64,000 nt of DNA from Sipunculus nudus (GCA_026874595.1 CM049306.1:73159642-73223641); one strand, 5' to 3'. Positions 47,511-59,705 are shown, counted from the first letter of the stretch. Numbers and translations are program-made. The notes: generated by a model not told the origin, from the letters alone.

Positions 47511-50106
47511 ACTAGACATTTCTTGGCACCGCAGGTGCCAGAGTATCCCCAGACATAGTAGGCCCCCCCCCTTTAAAAACAGACCCCCATTTTTAGCAGC
47601 ATATACTGACACTTTGCATATTTATTGTTTCTTCCATCTAACAATCCACAATCTTGTTGAAGATGTTGGTCCTGTGACCTTGATCTTTTTAAAGATGTGT
47701 CCTGTGACCTTGACCTTTGACCTCATGACCCCAAAATCAATTTGGGTCTTGCTTTTCCAATGGGACATATGCAAGTCAAGTTTGAAATCTATACATCAAT
47801 AAAGCAGGAATTATCATCCAGAAACTAATTTTTTTTTACAGGTGGCTCCTGTGACCTTCACCTTTGACCTTGTGACCTCAAAATTGATAGTTTTCTTCCT
47901 CTCTTGGCAGGAGAACTATATGTGCAAGATGAAAGATCTGAGATGAAATGTTTGGCTGAAAATGCATCCAGATCTTTTTAAAGATGTGTCCTGTGACCTT
48001 GACCTTTGACCTCATGACCCCAAAATCAGTTTTGGTCTTGCTTTTCCAATGGGACATATACAAGTCAAGTTTGAAAACCATACATCAATAAAAGCAGGAA
48101 TTATCATCCAGAAACTAATTTTTGGACAGATGGCTCCTGTGACCTTCACCTTTGACCTTGTGACCTCAAAATTGCTAGGGGTCTTCTACTCTTAGCAGGT
48201 GAACTATATGTGCAAGATGAAAGATCTGAGATGAATTGTTTGGCTAAAATTGTATCCACAACTTTTTAAAGAGGTTTCCTGTGACCTTGACCTTTGACCT
48301 CATGACCCCAAAATCAATTCGGGTCTTGCTTTTCCAATGGGTCAAATACAAGTCAAGTTTGAAATCCATACATCAATAAAAGAAGGAATTACCATCCAGC
48401 AACTAATTTTTGGACAGACAGCTCCTGTGGCCTTGACCTTTGACCTCAAAATTTATATGGATTATCCACTATTGGCAAGTGAGCTATATATTCAAGATGG
48501 AAGACCTGGGATGAAAGTTTGGTTTAAAATGCATCCACGTCTTTTTAAAGATGTGTCCTGTGACCTTGACCTTTGACCTCATGACCCCAAAATCAATTTG
48601 GGTCTTGCTTTTCCAATGGGACATATACAAGTCAAGTTTGAAATCCATACATCAATAAAAGAAGGAATTACCATCCAGCAACTAATTTTTGGACAGACAG
48701 CTCCTGTGGCCTTGACCTTTGACCTTGTGACCCCAAAATTTATATGGATTATCCACTATTGGCAAGTGAGCTATATATTCAAGATGGAAGACCTGGGATG
48801 AAAGTTTGGTTTAAAATGCATCCACGTCTTTTTAAAGATGTGTCCTGTGACCTTGACCTTTGACCTCATGACCCCAAAATCAATTTGGGTCTTGCTTTTC
48901 CAATGGGACATATACAAGTCAAGTTTGAAATCCATACATCAATAAAAGCAGGAATTATCATCCAGGAACTAATTTTTGGACAGATGGCTCCTGTGACCTT
49001 CACCTTTGACCTTGTGACCTCAAAACTGATAGGGGTCTTCCTCTATTGGCAGATGACTTATATGTGCAAGATGAAAGGTCTGAGATGAAATGTTTGGCTG
49101 AAAATGCATCCACAATCTTTTTAAAGATGTGTCATGGACCTTGACCTTTGACCTCATGACCCCAAAATCAATTGGAGTTTTGCTTTTTCAATGGGACATA
49201 TATAAGTCAAATTTGAAATCAATACATCAATAAAAGCAGGAATTATCATCCAGAAACTAATTTTTGGACAGATAGCTCCTGTGGCCTTGACCTTTGACCT
49301 TGTGACCGCAAAATTTATATGGATCATCCACTTTTGGCAAGTGAGCTATGTATTCAAGATGGAAGACCTGGGATGAAAGTTTGGCTTAAAATGCATCCAC
49401 AGTATCTTTTAAAAATGCCAGTCCAGTAACCTTGACCTTTGACCTCATGACCCTAGAACCTATAGGGTTCTTACTTTAGTGGTGGGCCATACATAAGTCA
49501 TGTTTGAAATCCGTATGGCTATCAACACTGGAGATATCATAAGAGGTGTGTGATTTTCACCATATATGGCAATATTCAAGGTCAAGGCCACTATCATAGA
49601 AAAGGTCATGACCCTAATTTAAATAAACATCATCCCATAACCCATACCTATGTATATGCATAATATAAAAGAAATCTGTCCATTAGTTTTTGACTTATAA
49701 TGCTCACAGTACTGTAAGGTGGCAATTTTGGGGGTATTAAACGGCATGAAAACAAGTAAAGAATAATAGGTGGCGCCACCAGTTTCTGGAACATGACAAC
49801 CCTATCCATGATCTTCCATCAACTTGATTTTGGGATAAATCCATGCAGGATTTCTTGAGATATTAAAGAATTTGTGTGATTTTCCCCAAAATTGGACCTA
49901 TTCAAGGTCAAGGACACTCTCCTAGTAAAGGTCATGTCCTCATTTTCAATAGACGTCATCCTCTTACCCATATCTATACATATACCAAGTTTCGTAAAGT
50001 TCCGTGAAATATTTTTTGGGTTATCGCGCCAACAAGATTTATATGCGGCGGCGGCGGCGGGACCGGTATGAAAACATAGTATCCCCCGACTTTGTCTGGG
50101 GATACA
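47511..50106 (+). mobile_element. Family D element (Helentron-like) with large tandem core
   Basis: It starts ACTAGACATTTCTTGGCACC and ends in a hairpin with arms GTATCCCCCGAC / GTCTGGGGATAC (50079-50105) preceded by GCGGCGGCGGCGGCGGG. The inner 5' copy GTATCCCCAGACATAG (47549-47564) is complementary to the 3' terminal arm. The core is a ~287-bp array (47640-49560). Open frames reading like VTLTFDLMTPKS recur in each unit and are repeat artefacts. Confidence 0.82.
47640..49560. repeat. ~287-bp tandem array rich in TGACCT half-sites
   Basis: About 6.5 units. The landmark CTTGACCTTTGACCTCATGA recurs near 47708, 47997, 48287, 48566, 48853, 49140 and 49434. Each unit is itself a diverged dimer: a second landmark CTTCACCTTTGACCTTGTGA or CTTGACCTTTGACCTTGTGA lies about 145 bp after the first. 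Units near 48280-48840 are nearly identical, indicating recent homogenisation. Confidence 0.9.
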
Positions 50107-51200
50107 ATAATGTTACATCCCTGACAAAAATTCTCTAGCTTCAGCAATCCCCTTGTTAAGGGAGTAAATATATTTCTTGATTTTGTACAAAGTGCATTAT
50201 GTTTGGGCCCATAACTTAAAACAATAACGCAATACTGACATCATTTCTGGCATGTGCATAGAGAATGTATAGAAAAATATAAATATTATATATGTTTAAA
50301 GTCAGATCAGTGGTTTTGATATTAGGCAGTCTTGAGGTGTAACAATGGGTTTTTAATGGAAAAATGAAGTTTTTCATTAATATCTCGAAGGTATTAAGTC
50401 CTAGTGACCAAATTCTTGGCATGGTAGGGGATTTTGGAGACATCTAATTGTATGCCAAATTTTAGGAACTGAGAGCTGAAGCTTGGGAGCTGAGCTCTTG
50501 CAAACTGCATAACACTAGCTTGATGTAAACAATATGTTACATGGTGCTTGAAAACTTGAATAAAATCTACAGTTTTTGATCAACTGGTTTCAAATTTTTG
50601 GTGTTAACAGACAAAATGCTAACATAAACATGCTGTGAAAATTAAATCCACAGTACCTTCATTAAAAAAACGTGCCATGGCCAAAGTTGGGTGAAATTTA
50701 AGGTACCAATATTTTATTTTTGTTAATATTTTAAAAAATTTAAAAGATTTTGATCTAATTTTGGGTATACAATTTAATTTTGATTAATTTAAGTTATATT
50801 ACTGTAAAAAAAGTCCATAGCTTTAACAGGTTTTGTGTTAAGTGATCAAATATCTTTCCTGATTTTTTACAAAATGCATTATGTTAGGGCCCATAACTTT
50901 TTTAAATTATACAATACAGACATAATTTCTAGCATGTACATAGGAACTATATAGAGGAATATTTATGGTAAATATGGGGAAAAAACAGATGAGTGGTTTT
51001 GATATTAGGCAGTCCTGAAGTGTGAAAATAGGTTTTTAATAAAAAATTGAGGTTTTTCCTAAATTTCTCAAAGGAACGAAGTCGCAAAGAGCCAGTTTTT
51101 GGCTTGGTAGGAGATCTTGGGGACATCTAACATTATGCCGAATTTTGGATTCCTAGGTCTCACGGTTTTAAAACGTGCCACATCTACGGACGGACGGACG

Positions 51201-51234
<34 letters not shown>

Positions 51235-51284
51235 AATGGACCACGACTATAGCTCAGATGACTTATAGTCAGCTGAGCTAAAAA

Positions 51285-52144
51285 ACTAGAATACGGGTAG
51301 TCGACAAGCATCTACATGTTTCTGTTTAAATCACGAGTACAGGTAGGACAGGTGAAGTGAGGCATGGATTGAGTGGCACAGGAAAATAGAGTGAGATGTG
51401 TTGCCTATTACCGTATTAGCAAGGATGTGTGCCACATAAACATGATTGTATGTTGCGCACCTGTTTTTGAAAGAAAAAGCTATCCAAGATGTATACCTAT
51501 GCAAAATTTAAGGTGGACAAATCAAACCACTACTGACGTATGAGTGATTTTTACCCTAGGCAGATGAACAGATGGACACCATCCAAAAATGGTTGTTAGT
51601 TGGGCCACCAAAGCAGTAGAGCTATGTAAGATATTACAGTCCTAAGATATTAGTATGGATGTCTGTGTCATAAACATGAACATACGTGGCGCCTCCTGTC
51701 ACAAAATCGAGAAAGCTATTCAAGATGTATACATATGAAAAATTTTAGGAAGATAATTCAAACCACTGCAGAGATATGAGTGATTTTATCCCATGGCAGA
51801 CAAACAGAAGGACGCTGTGCAAAAATGGTTGCAGGTGACGCAACCATATTTTTGTATGATATAAAGCTACCCAAGACCTACACTGGTGCACAATTTCAGC
51901 CGATCTGTCAAACGAGTCCGAAGATATGTGGGTAAATGTGTGCAAAGAGGAAAGGTCAGAGGTCAATCCAAAATGAGGGTGCAGATCACATGTGACCCAA
52001 CCATAATTCTGAGTTTCGTAAAATTCCTTCCATGCAGTGGTTAAGGAGGAGTTCTCTGGGAAACCTATGTGGCAGCGTCAGAGCCTGCAGTGGCGGCGGC
52101 TGGCTGAAAACATAGTACCCACAAAACTCTGTTTTGGCGGATAC
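51285..52144 (+). mobile_element. Family C element, copy 3
   Basis: Starts ACTAGAATACGGGTAGTCGA directly after the hairpin end of the B copy (5 A's between) and ends with arms GTACCCACAAAAC / GTTTTGGCGGATAC, preceded by GGCGGCGGC. About 860 bp, with fewer core units than the copy at 60485. Confidence 0.78.
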
Positions 52145-52320
52145 AAATATGACTGACATACAGAAAGACAAATAAAAGGACAGACAGACAGGTCGATTAA
52201 AATAGGGCATCCACTTATTAAGTGGGGCCCTAATAACACACAGGTTTGAGGACTGTAGTGTTGCAGTACTAATAAGGTAAGCAGAGAAAGCTGCAATGAA
52301 TGACCTCCAGTGATAAAGTG

Positions 52321-52687
52321 GCCTGCTTGACACCACAAGCAAATACAATAAGAGCCTCCAAAATATTCAATAACTAGCCTAAATTTAGAGCTTTTACTTT
52401 CAAATTTGAAATTTTGAGATACTGGAGGTTTTGTATTTTATTTTTTATTATTCTGGGGGGTAATTTCAAGCCCCATAGCTTGGAGGATATAGTTTGCAGT
52501 GACCTAATTTCAGGTTTCCAAGGGGATTTTTTATTGACCTCCCTGGACGTTCACTTAGAAGTTTCTAGGTCCAGCAGTTATGATTTGTGCCCTGCTAACG
52601 GACGGCCAGACACCGGGATGGCCAGACGGACGACGGACAAAGCGCCATTCCTATATCTCAGTTGACTTACAGTCAGCTGAGCTAAAA
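52321..52687 (+). mobile_element. Family F 3' part, copy 1
   Basis: Contains TTCTGGGGGGTAATTTCAAG and GACGGCCAGAC, and ends with hairpin-like CAGTTGACTTACAGTCAGCTGAGCTAAAAA (in two arms). It closely matches 59343-59705 over the whole length, differing at roughly one base in fifteen plus small indels. The left flank (52145-52250) looks like the end of a D/G-like repeat. Confidence 0.75.
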
Positions 52688-52689
52688 AT

Positions 52690-54246
52690 GTTTTTGGCCA
52701 AAACAACTACTACAGGAAGGGGGTTGGACAGTTAGATCCAGCTGAAGCCAATCAAGAGCTGGCTGGCTGCAGAGTATGCCTCACTTCAAGCATGCATTAT
52801 TGGCCTGAAAGGTCAACAAGTTGGATCGTGGGGTTTCAGTTTTGCCTAGTTGTGACATGGTCTCATAAAAACTTAAATAAAAGCTCCAGTGTTTGGTAAA
52901 TTCTTTTAAATTTCAGATTTTAGAAGCTGAAATCCTTAAGTGTGCATGATATGAAAATTAAATTGACAGTGCTTCCAGGAAAAAACATGCCATAACTATA
53001 AATAAAATTCCTACGGTGAATCCTTTAAGAGATATCCCGCTCACAAGGCCAAAGTTGAAAATCTGAGAAAAATTCATAACAAATCAGAAATTGTAGGTGG
53101 CGCCCCCTACATTGCGCAGCAAGTACAGACCATCAGTCCCAATGATCATAGCAAGTTTTGTGAAAATCCACCCAATGGTTCCTGAGAAATAAGCTTTTAA
53201 GTGTTTTTCTATAATCAGCTCTAAAATGGAGAAAAATAGGTCAAGGTCACCCATCTTCGAACTTGGCTGAGATTTTGTCGACAAACATCTTCACCAAGGA
53301 AAAAAATTCCTACGGTGAATCCTTTTAGAGATATCTTGCTCACAAGGTAAAAGTTCACGGACGCCGGACGGATGGACGGACAGCTTGGGTGACGACAATA
53401 GCCCATCAGCCTAAGGGCTGAGGGCTAAAAATGGAGGGTTTTCCTTAATAATTCGAAGGAACGAAGTCCTAGTGACCTAATTTTTGGTATGGTATGAGAT
53501 TTTGGGGACATCTAACTGTATGCTGAATTTCAGATTTGTAGGACTAACAGTTTAAAAACGTTCCAGTTTAACGGAGGGACAGACAGATGAACAGCTAACG
53601 GTCAAAGGACCACGACTATAGCTCAGATGACTTATAGTCAGCTGAGATAAAAATGTGCCATGCCTAAAGTTGGGTCAAATTTAAGGTACTGATTTTATGA
53701 TTAAGCTAATAACTTTTAAAATGTAACAAAATTCTGATCTGATTTCTGGGATATAATTGAACCTTGATTAAATAAAGTTATATTCATGGCAAAACATTTC
53801 TAGCTACAGCAATTATCTTGTTGAGTTTACATATTTCCTGATTTTTCACAAAGTGCAATATGTTTGAGCCCATAACTTCAACAATTTACGCAATATTGAC
53901 CTAATTTATGGCATATGCAATTGAAGTATAAGCAGGAATGGTTATATATCAAACATGAATACAATTACTCCAGTGGTTTTCATAGTGGGCAGTTTTGAAA
54001 AGTAACAATAGGTTTTAACTGGGAAACAGAGGTTTTCACTAAATTTCTCAAAGGAATGTAGTCGCAGTGACCCAGTTTCCTGTAAAGTAGGAGATTTTTG
54101 GGACATCTAACAATATGCCAAATTTCGGAAAAATACATCCAACGGTTTGAAAATGTGCCCTGTTAACGGACGTCAGGGCAGACAGATGGACGACAGGATA
54201 AAGGACCACGACTATAGCTCAGATGACTTATAGTCAGTTGAATTAA
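52690..54246 (-). mobile_element. Broken B elements with an A fragment
   Basis: 52690-52990 is B type 2 sequence (TTTTTGGCCAAAACAACTAC onward). 52993-53431 is an inverted A fragment ending AGCCCATCAGCCTAAGGGCT. 53432-53650 resumes B-like sequence ending in a hairpin (AGCTCAGATGACTTATAGTC). 53655-54246 is a second, diverged B-type unit ending GACTTATAGTCAGTTGAATT. The order fits an A insertion into B next to another old B end. Confidence 0.65.
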
Positions 54247-54366
54247 AAATCACAAGGTGATCATACTTATACATTTTAATCTGAATATCTGTTACTTGTA
54301 AAGGTATGTTTTGCCCACTATTAAATATATATAAATTAACCATTTTGGCGATTAAATAATTTGTAC

Positions 54367-54411
<45 letters not shown>

Positions 54412-55134
54412 TATATATATATAAATACATTACCAAATAGTGTACATAACAACATTTCAACATTTATCTAACTTTCCTCTCTATTTTTTTCACCATGATG
54501 CCCAGAGCCATTCCTTTACCTCAGCAGAGCCTTACCTGCGTGCCGGGGGGGTTATATAATACTGTTATCGCCAGGTGTGCCGGATTAGCAGAATATCTGT
54601 AATTTATCCTGTTGCACTGAGTTGTAAATAATCAAAATAAGGGTGAAATATTGAACTTTGAAGCAAGATTAATTATTAATTATTCATAAAGAGGCCATTT
54701 ATGTGTGACAGGAAAAGTGAACCAATAGCAGTCTGAAACGTTATTTACATATATATTTAGGGGGACATCAATATAGGGAGGGGCCTTTTGAGAACAGCTT
54801 GGGTTAAGACAGGAGATGAGTTGACTCCCAGCCAGCTGGCATGGATCTCCCAACCTGGTCTGGGGAGATATCACATTTGCTGGGTGGTGATACTCTGGGG
54901 TCAACAAACAGATTGTAAATACAAACTGTCAGGGTAAAGCCAAATGCCATCAAGCTTCAATTAAATAATGTTAATTTCTCCAGTTGTCAGTGTTCTGTGT
55001 GTGAGTGACCAGAGAATCTGAGAGGACTTTACAAGCTGAGCTAAAACTGGGTGCTGAGAAATGTATGAGAATGTGAAGTGTAGGGACAGTGAACGATGAT
55101 AAGTGAGATGAAGAAATATCAAACATAGTCTTAC
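54247..55134. other. Intron with (AT)n microsatellite
   Basis: A (TA)n run at about 54374-54425 with an AAATATATA interruption. Otherwise single-copy-looking intronic DNA of the membrane-protein gene. No RNA gene or exon recognised. Confidence 0.6.
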
Positions 55135-55303
55135 TGTCATGTTCCACATAGATGGTGATTTCCTTCTGGTTATCCTTTTCTTGTGGTGTTGGTCTCACAT
55201 AGAAAACATGTTCTTCCCTATAAACAGTATCTGCATTGCGCCTTAACCTCATAGGTGGGCCCACACCTCCATCCACATCTCCGTCTATTTGTTCGGCTAC
55301 TTT
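55135..55303 (-). CDS. Single-pass membrane protein, extracellular exon with RLRR site
   Basis: 169-nt exon: acceptor (minus) TTTGAATCTTGTAG, donor GACA|GTAAGA. It encodes 56 residues starting KVAEQIDGDVDGGVGPPMRL, then RRNADTVYREEHVFYVRPTP and QKEITIYVEHD. The R-L-R-R at residues 19-22 fits a furin-type cleavage site, and HVFYVRP...KEITIYVEHD looks like paired beta strands of a membrane-proximal domain. It is the most 5' exon seen; more must lie upstream of the window. A resemblance in layout to KIAA1549-type stalk-TM proteins crossed my mind but is unproven. Confidence 0.82.
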
Positions 55304-55367
55304 CTACAAGATTCAAACAGCACAATGATTGAATTTTAAAAATGTTTATGTTCAGTAGTTAACAATT

Positions 55368-57258
55368 AAAGGGACCCATGGGTCACTATGCTCAGCTGAA
55401 ATCTAAAACAATATCAAACGGAGATAAAAGTCTGAGAAGAAGGGAAAATATAGGCCATGGTTGGTTGATATTATTGAAGAGATTGTGGCAAATAATATTT
55501 TGTGATCTGACCATGTGTTTCCTAATGTTGAAACTGAAGCATGTAAGCAGTTTGTCAATTTAAGACCTGTTCCATTACCGTGATCATTGGTTGGCTTTTT
55601 GATAAGCTGTTGACAGTTCAGCAGTTTACACATATGTCCAATCAGATTCTTTTATTAAATCTTTTATTAAATTTTTTTTAATAAATGTTTACTGTTGGTA
55701 TAACTTTCCCACTCCACACGTGGAAGAACTTGATGGTGGGCACGGGGGGGAGGGGAGGGGGGGGGGGAGACAGAAGGGAAGGGGGGAGGGGAGGTAGGGT
55801 TGGTGGGTGCAGGGGAGGGGGGGGGGGGGGTTGGAGGGGGGATAATGATGGGAGTTGCAACACCTCTGTACCTCTGTTTATAATTATTTTCTTTATTTAA
55901 TAAATTTTATGCAGTTGCAATAAAACTATTGCCCCTAGTGCTCAGGTGAAAGGACTCAATAGTGGGGAAGGGAACTGTGGGAGTTAGAAGGCCCTTGCAT
56001 GTATACATACAGAATATGAATTTAAATTCAAAAGTGCTTACAGGAAAAAATGTTTATCCATAATTATTAAATATTTAAAAAACAGGCAGAGATGGAAAAA
56101 CAAAGCAAATCACTTAAATTCCCATTCTACTGAGGCAGGAAAATAATGAATAAGAATGAATCAGATACAGAAAATTATAACATTCATCTAGTTTATGCAC
56201 CATCTGGGGGGGGGGGTGCAAGACAGAGGGGAAGCCTGCTAGTAGTCGCCAAGCTGAGCCAAGGCAAGCCGCCTGGAGTACATAACACAAGTGAAGGCTG
56301 TACTCCTAGGTGGGCTAGATGTAAACAACACTTGACATAGTGTATGAAAACTTGAATAAAAGCTAATCTTTTCAATCAATTCCTTTTAAATTTTAGATTT
56401 AAAAGGTTAAATCCTTATGTATATATGCTGTGAAAATTAAATGAACAGTGCTCACTGAGAAAAAACGTGCAGTTGCCAAAATTGGACAAAAATTAAGGTA
56501 TTGATTTTTTATTTATGCTAATAACTTTTTAATAACTAAAAAATTGCAAACTTCAGATCTAATTTGGGTAAACAATTGAATCTTGATTAAATAAAGTTAT
56601 ATCCCTTAAAAAAAGTCTTCAGCTTCAGCAATTAAAAATATAAATATAAATAAGATTCCAAGTGTTTTTCTATAATCAGCTCTAAAACGTAGAAAACAGG
56701 TCATGGTCACCCATCTTCAAACTTGACCAAGATTTTGTCGATATACATTTTCACCAAATAAATAAAATTTCTACAGTGAATCCTTTTAGAGTTAACTTGC
56801 TCACAAGGTAAAAGTTAACGGATGCCAGACGGACGGACTTGGACAGCTTGGGTGACAACAATAGCCCATAAGCCTAAGGGCTGAGGGTGGAAAATTACAA
56901 AATTCAGTTCTAATTTTGGGTATACAATTAAATCTTGATTAAATACAGTTATATACTTGAAAAAAGTCTCTAGCTTCAACACTTATTAAGTTAAGTGAGT
57001 CTTCACTGATTTTTTACAAAGTGCATTATATTTAGCCCCATAACTTTTATAAATTAAGAAATGCTGACTTAATTTCTGACATGAACACGGAAACTATATA
57101 TGAGATAATTTATGGTAAATACAAGAAAGAAGTGATTTTTATATTAAGCAGTCCTGTGTGAACTGGTTTTTAATGGTTAGGTCTAACGGTTTCAAAACTG
57201 ATGACAAACAATGGAAAACATCTACAGCTCAAATGACTTATAGTTAGCTGAGCTAAAA
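55368..57258 (-). mobile_element. Family B element, type 1, inverted, with A fragment
   Basis: Starts AAGGGACCCATGGGTCACTA then TGCTCAGCTG, and ends CAAATGACTTATAGTTAGCTGAGCT at 57233-57258 (two arms). It carries the type 1 right half (GCCATGGTTGGTTGATATTA) and a G-rich tract at the place of the C-run. An inverted A fragment (about 56650-56892, ending AGCCCATAAGCCTAAGGGCT) interrupts it. Confidence 0.75.
55743..55850 (+). repeat. G-rich low-complexity tract, potential G-quadruplexes
   Basis: About 108 bp in which runs of 4 to 14 G are separated by A, GA, CAGAAG or TT spacers. At least eight G-runs of four or more occur on the plus strand. It sits where other B type 1 copies have a plain C/G homopolymer, and it lies about 440 bp from the exon at 55135-55303, antisense to that gene's G content (template-side C runs). 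Confidence 0.8.
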
Positions 57259-58640
57259 TGTGGAAGGTTTGGGATAAAAATTTTGGCTTAAAATGCATCC
57301 ACAAGTTTATAAATAGGTGGGTCCTGGACCTGGACCTTCGACCCGGTAGGCTTACATTGTTGTTCAAGTTTGAAACCAATATGTCATTCAAAACAGGAGT
57401 TATCATCTGGAAACAAATATGCAGACAGATGGCCCCTGTAACCTTGACCTATTACCTTCTGACTGCAAAATCAATCAGAATCTTCCCTTACTGGCAGGTC
57501 AGCTATATGTGCAAGATGGAAGATTTGGAATGAAAAGTGGCTTAAAATGCATCCAAAATTTCTAAATAAGTGGGATGGGTGACCTTGATCTTGGACCTCA
57601 TGACCCCAAAATCTATAGATTTCTTGCGATAGAGATGGGCTTTATATAGATCAAGTTTGAAACCGTATGTTAATCCAAACTGGAGTTATCACCTGGAATC
57701 AAAATGACCAACATACAGAAAGACAAACAGACAGACAGACACAGACAGGGTGATTACTATGGGGCATACACTTACTAAAGCAGGGTCTTCATCACACACA
57801 AGGTTCCAGGAAACAAGATGAAACCACAGTTGCAAAATTGATAGTTTCATTATAATTTGTCATTTTAAAAATAAAGGAAAAAATTCGTAAAAAATAGAAA
57901 AAAATACAGGTGTCACCACCAGTCTTCAGGAAATGAAGAAACCAGTCATAATCAACATACCCCCGAGATTTCAAGACACTAGATGAAACTAAAATTGAGA
58001 AACGGACTCAATTTGATAGTCTCTAACACAGGGGAAAAAATTGTAAAAATTAGAAACTAGGGACCCATGGGTCTCCACGCTCAGCTGCATTTGTCTATAA
58101 GGATATATGTTTATGAGGTTTTCCAAAATATTGGTCCTGTGATCAGTTTGAAGCCAACTTGTCTACCCAAACTGGAGTTATTATCCATAAAATAATTAGT
58201 GAATGGATGGGCCTGTGACCTAGTGACCCCAAAATCAAAAGGAAACTTCCCCAATTGGCAAATGCACCACATGTCGATGATGGAAGGATTGAGATGAAAA
58301 GTTTGGCTTAAATACATCCCCGATCTTTCTAAAGTAGTGGGTCCTGTGACCTTGACCTTTGATCTCATGACCCCAGAATCAACATTTATTACTTTATTTG
58401 TGATCCATTTATAAGTCAAGTTTGAAACAAATTTTTTCCAACCAAACAGGTGTTATCATCTGGAAACTTGTAGGTGGACAGATGGCCCCCATGACCTTGA
58501 CCTTTGACCTTTGTGACCCCAAATCCATAAGTTACTTCCACTATTGGCTGGTGAGTAACATCTGGAAGATAGAAGGTTTGGGACAGAAAGTTTGGCTAAA
58601 AATACATCAACAATCTTTTTAAAGAAGTTTGGCTTTATGA
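57259..58640 (+). mobile_element. D/G-like repeats, diverged
   Basis: 57259-57810 carries 'aaaatgcatccac', 'caagtttgaaa' and TGACCTTGACC motifs of the D core and a GACAGACAGACAGACA stretch. At about 58047 a new end begins, ACTAGGGACCCATGGGTCTC then CACGCTCAGCTG, leading into further D-like units (58130-58640). It shows a B-like terminal module attached to a D-like body. Confidence 0.65.
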
Positions 58641-59160
58641 AAACAAGTTTACGTTTGAATTTTAATTGCTCCCTCTGCATTCTCGCATCATCGACCGATT
58701 CGATTCTGACAGTATGACTGTGTTAGTGTAGCCATGTGTCTGGTGTCTGCAGAACTGAAACCAGCCAGCAAGGTGAGCATGCAGCCTTTGTTGTTACGTT
58801 TTGTTTGAATTACAGCTCACCGACCGGGCATCCTATATGCCCAAGGCCCTAAGTAAACCATGTCTGCGGCAATTCTCTCTGAGCCTGTGGCCTGTTCATA
58901 CGGTTACCGGGGCGATGAGCTGTCACTCAAAACGAAATGAACATGATTGGCTCCGTGTATTCCTCGTTTGGCCGTGTCTTCCAGCACAAGGTCTCATCTG
59001 ATTGGACAAAAATACAGTGCTCCCTCTGGTGTAGCAATTCAGGATACAAGGTCATAACAAACAGCGCTTACCATATAGGAAGAAGACCTATAGTTAAAGC
59101 GCTGTGTAAAGAGCGTAATGTAATTACAGCTAAGAAACTGACATGATTGTTGTCATTTTA
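58641..59160. other. Unassigned insert between D-like and F-like repeats
   Basis: Higher GC than the flanks. The phrase TGCTCCCTCTG occurs twice, near 58669 and near 59019. A Pol III B-box-like CGATTCGATTCTGA near 58694 is too weak to call a SINE. No exon with both splice sites and an open frame was accepted. Confidence 0.4.
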
Positions 59161-59342
59161 TAGTAAAAAAAATAGAAAAATATTCGTTAAAATAACAAGA
59201 AATACAGGTGGCGCCACCACTTTTCAGGAACTGACAAAACTAGTCATGGTCAATATTTAAGACAAGATTCATGACAATCCATGCATTAATTATAAAGATA
59301 TTAGAGGTTGTGTATTAAATTTGTGATTATTCTGGGGGGTAC

Positions 59343-59705
59343 TGCTTGACAACACAAGCTAATACAATAAGAGCCTCCAAAATATTCAATAACTAGCCTA
59401 ATTTTAGAGCTTTTACTTTCAAATTTGAGATTTTGAGATATTGGAGGTTTTGTATTTTATTTTTGATTATTCGGGGGGGTAATTTCAAGCCCCATAGCTC
59501 AGAGGATATAGGTCACATTGACCTAATTTCAGGTTTCCAAGGGGATTTTTTATTGACCTCCTTGGATGTCCACTTAGAAGTTTCTAGGACCAGCACTTAC
59601 GATTTGTGCCCTGCTAACGGACGGCCTGACGACCAACAGCTGGACAGATGACGGACATAGCGCCATTCCTATACCTCAGTTGACTTACAGTCTGCTGAGC
59701 TAAAA
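59343..59705 (+). mobile_element. Family F 3' part, copy 2
   Basis: A near duplicate of 52321-52687, including CTAACGGACGGCC and the hairpin-like end CAGTTGACTTACAGT...GCTGAGCT. The two copies are 7 kb apart in the same orientation. Confidence 0.78.

Larger units (their letters stand above)
46052..51279 (-). mobile_element. Family B element, type 2, inverted, split by D
   Basis: It starts ACAAGGGACCTATGGGTCAC at 46052 and ends with the hairpin AGCTCAGATGACTT...AGTCAGCTGAGCT at 51251-51279, with a GGAC repeat before the hairpin. The B sequence stops at TTCAATTGAATCTTGATTAA (47510) and resumes at TAATGTTACATCCCTGAC (50107), which are adjacent in other copies. The gap is the D element. Confidence 0.83.

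Noticed and set aside
47503..49088. Series of ORFs with VALTFDLVTPK-like peptides
   Set aside because: They repeat with the 287-bp unit and start or stop as units mutate. Not a coding gene.
58641..59160. SINE or tRNA-derived element
   Set aside because: Only a weak B-box-like motif; no A box at proper spacing, no clear tail and no second copy in the window.
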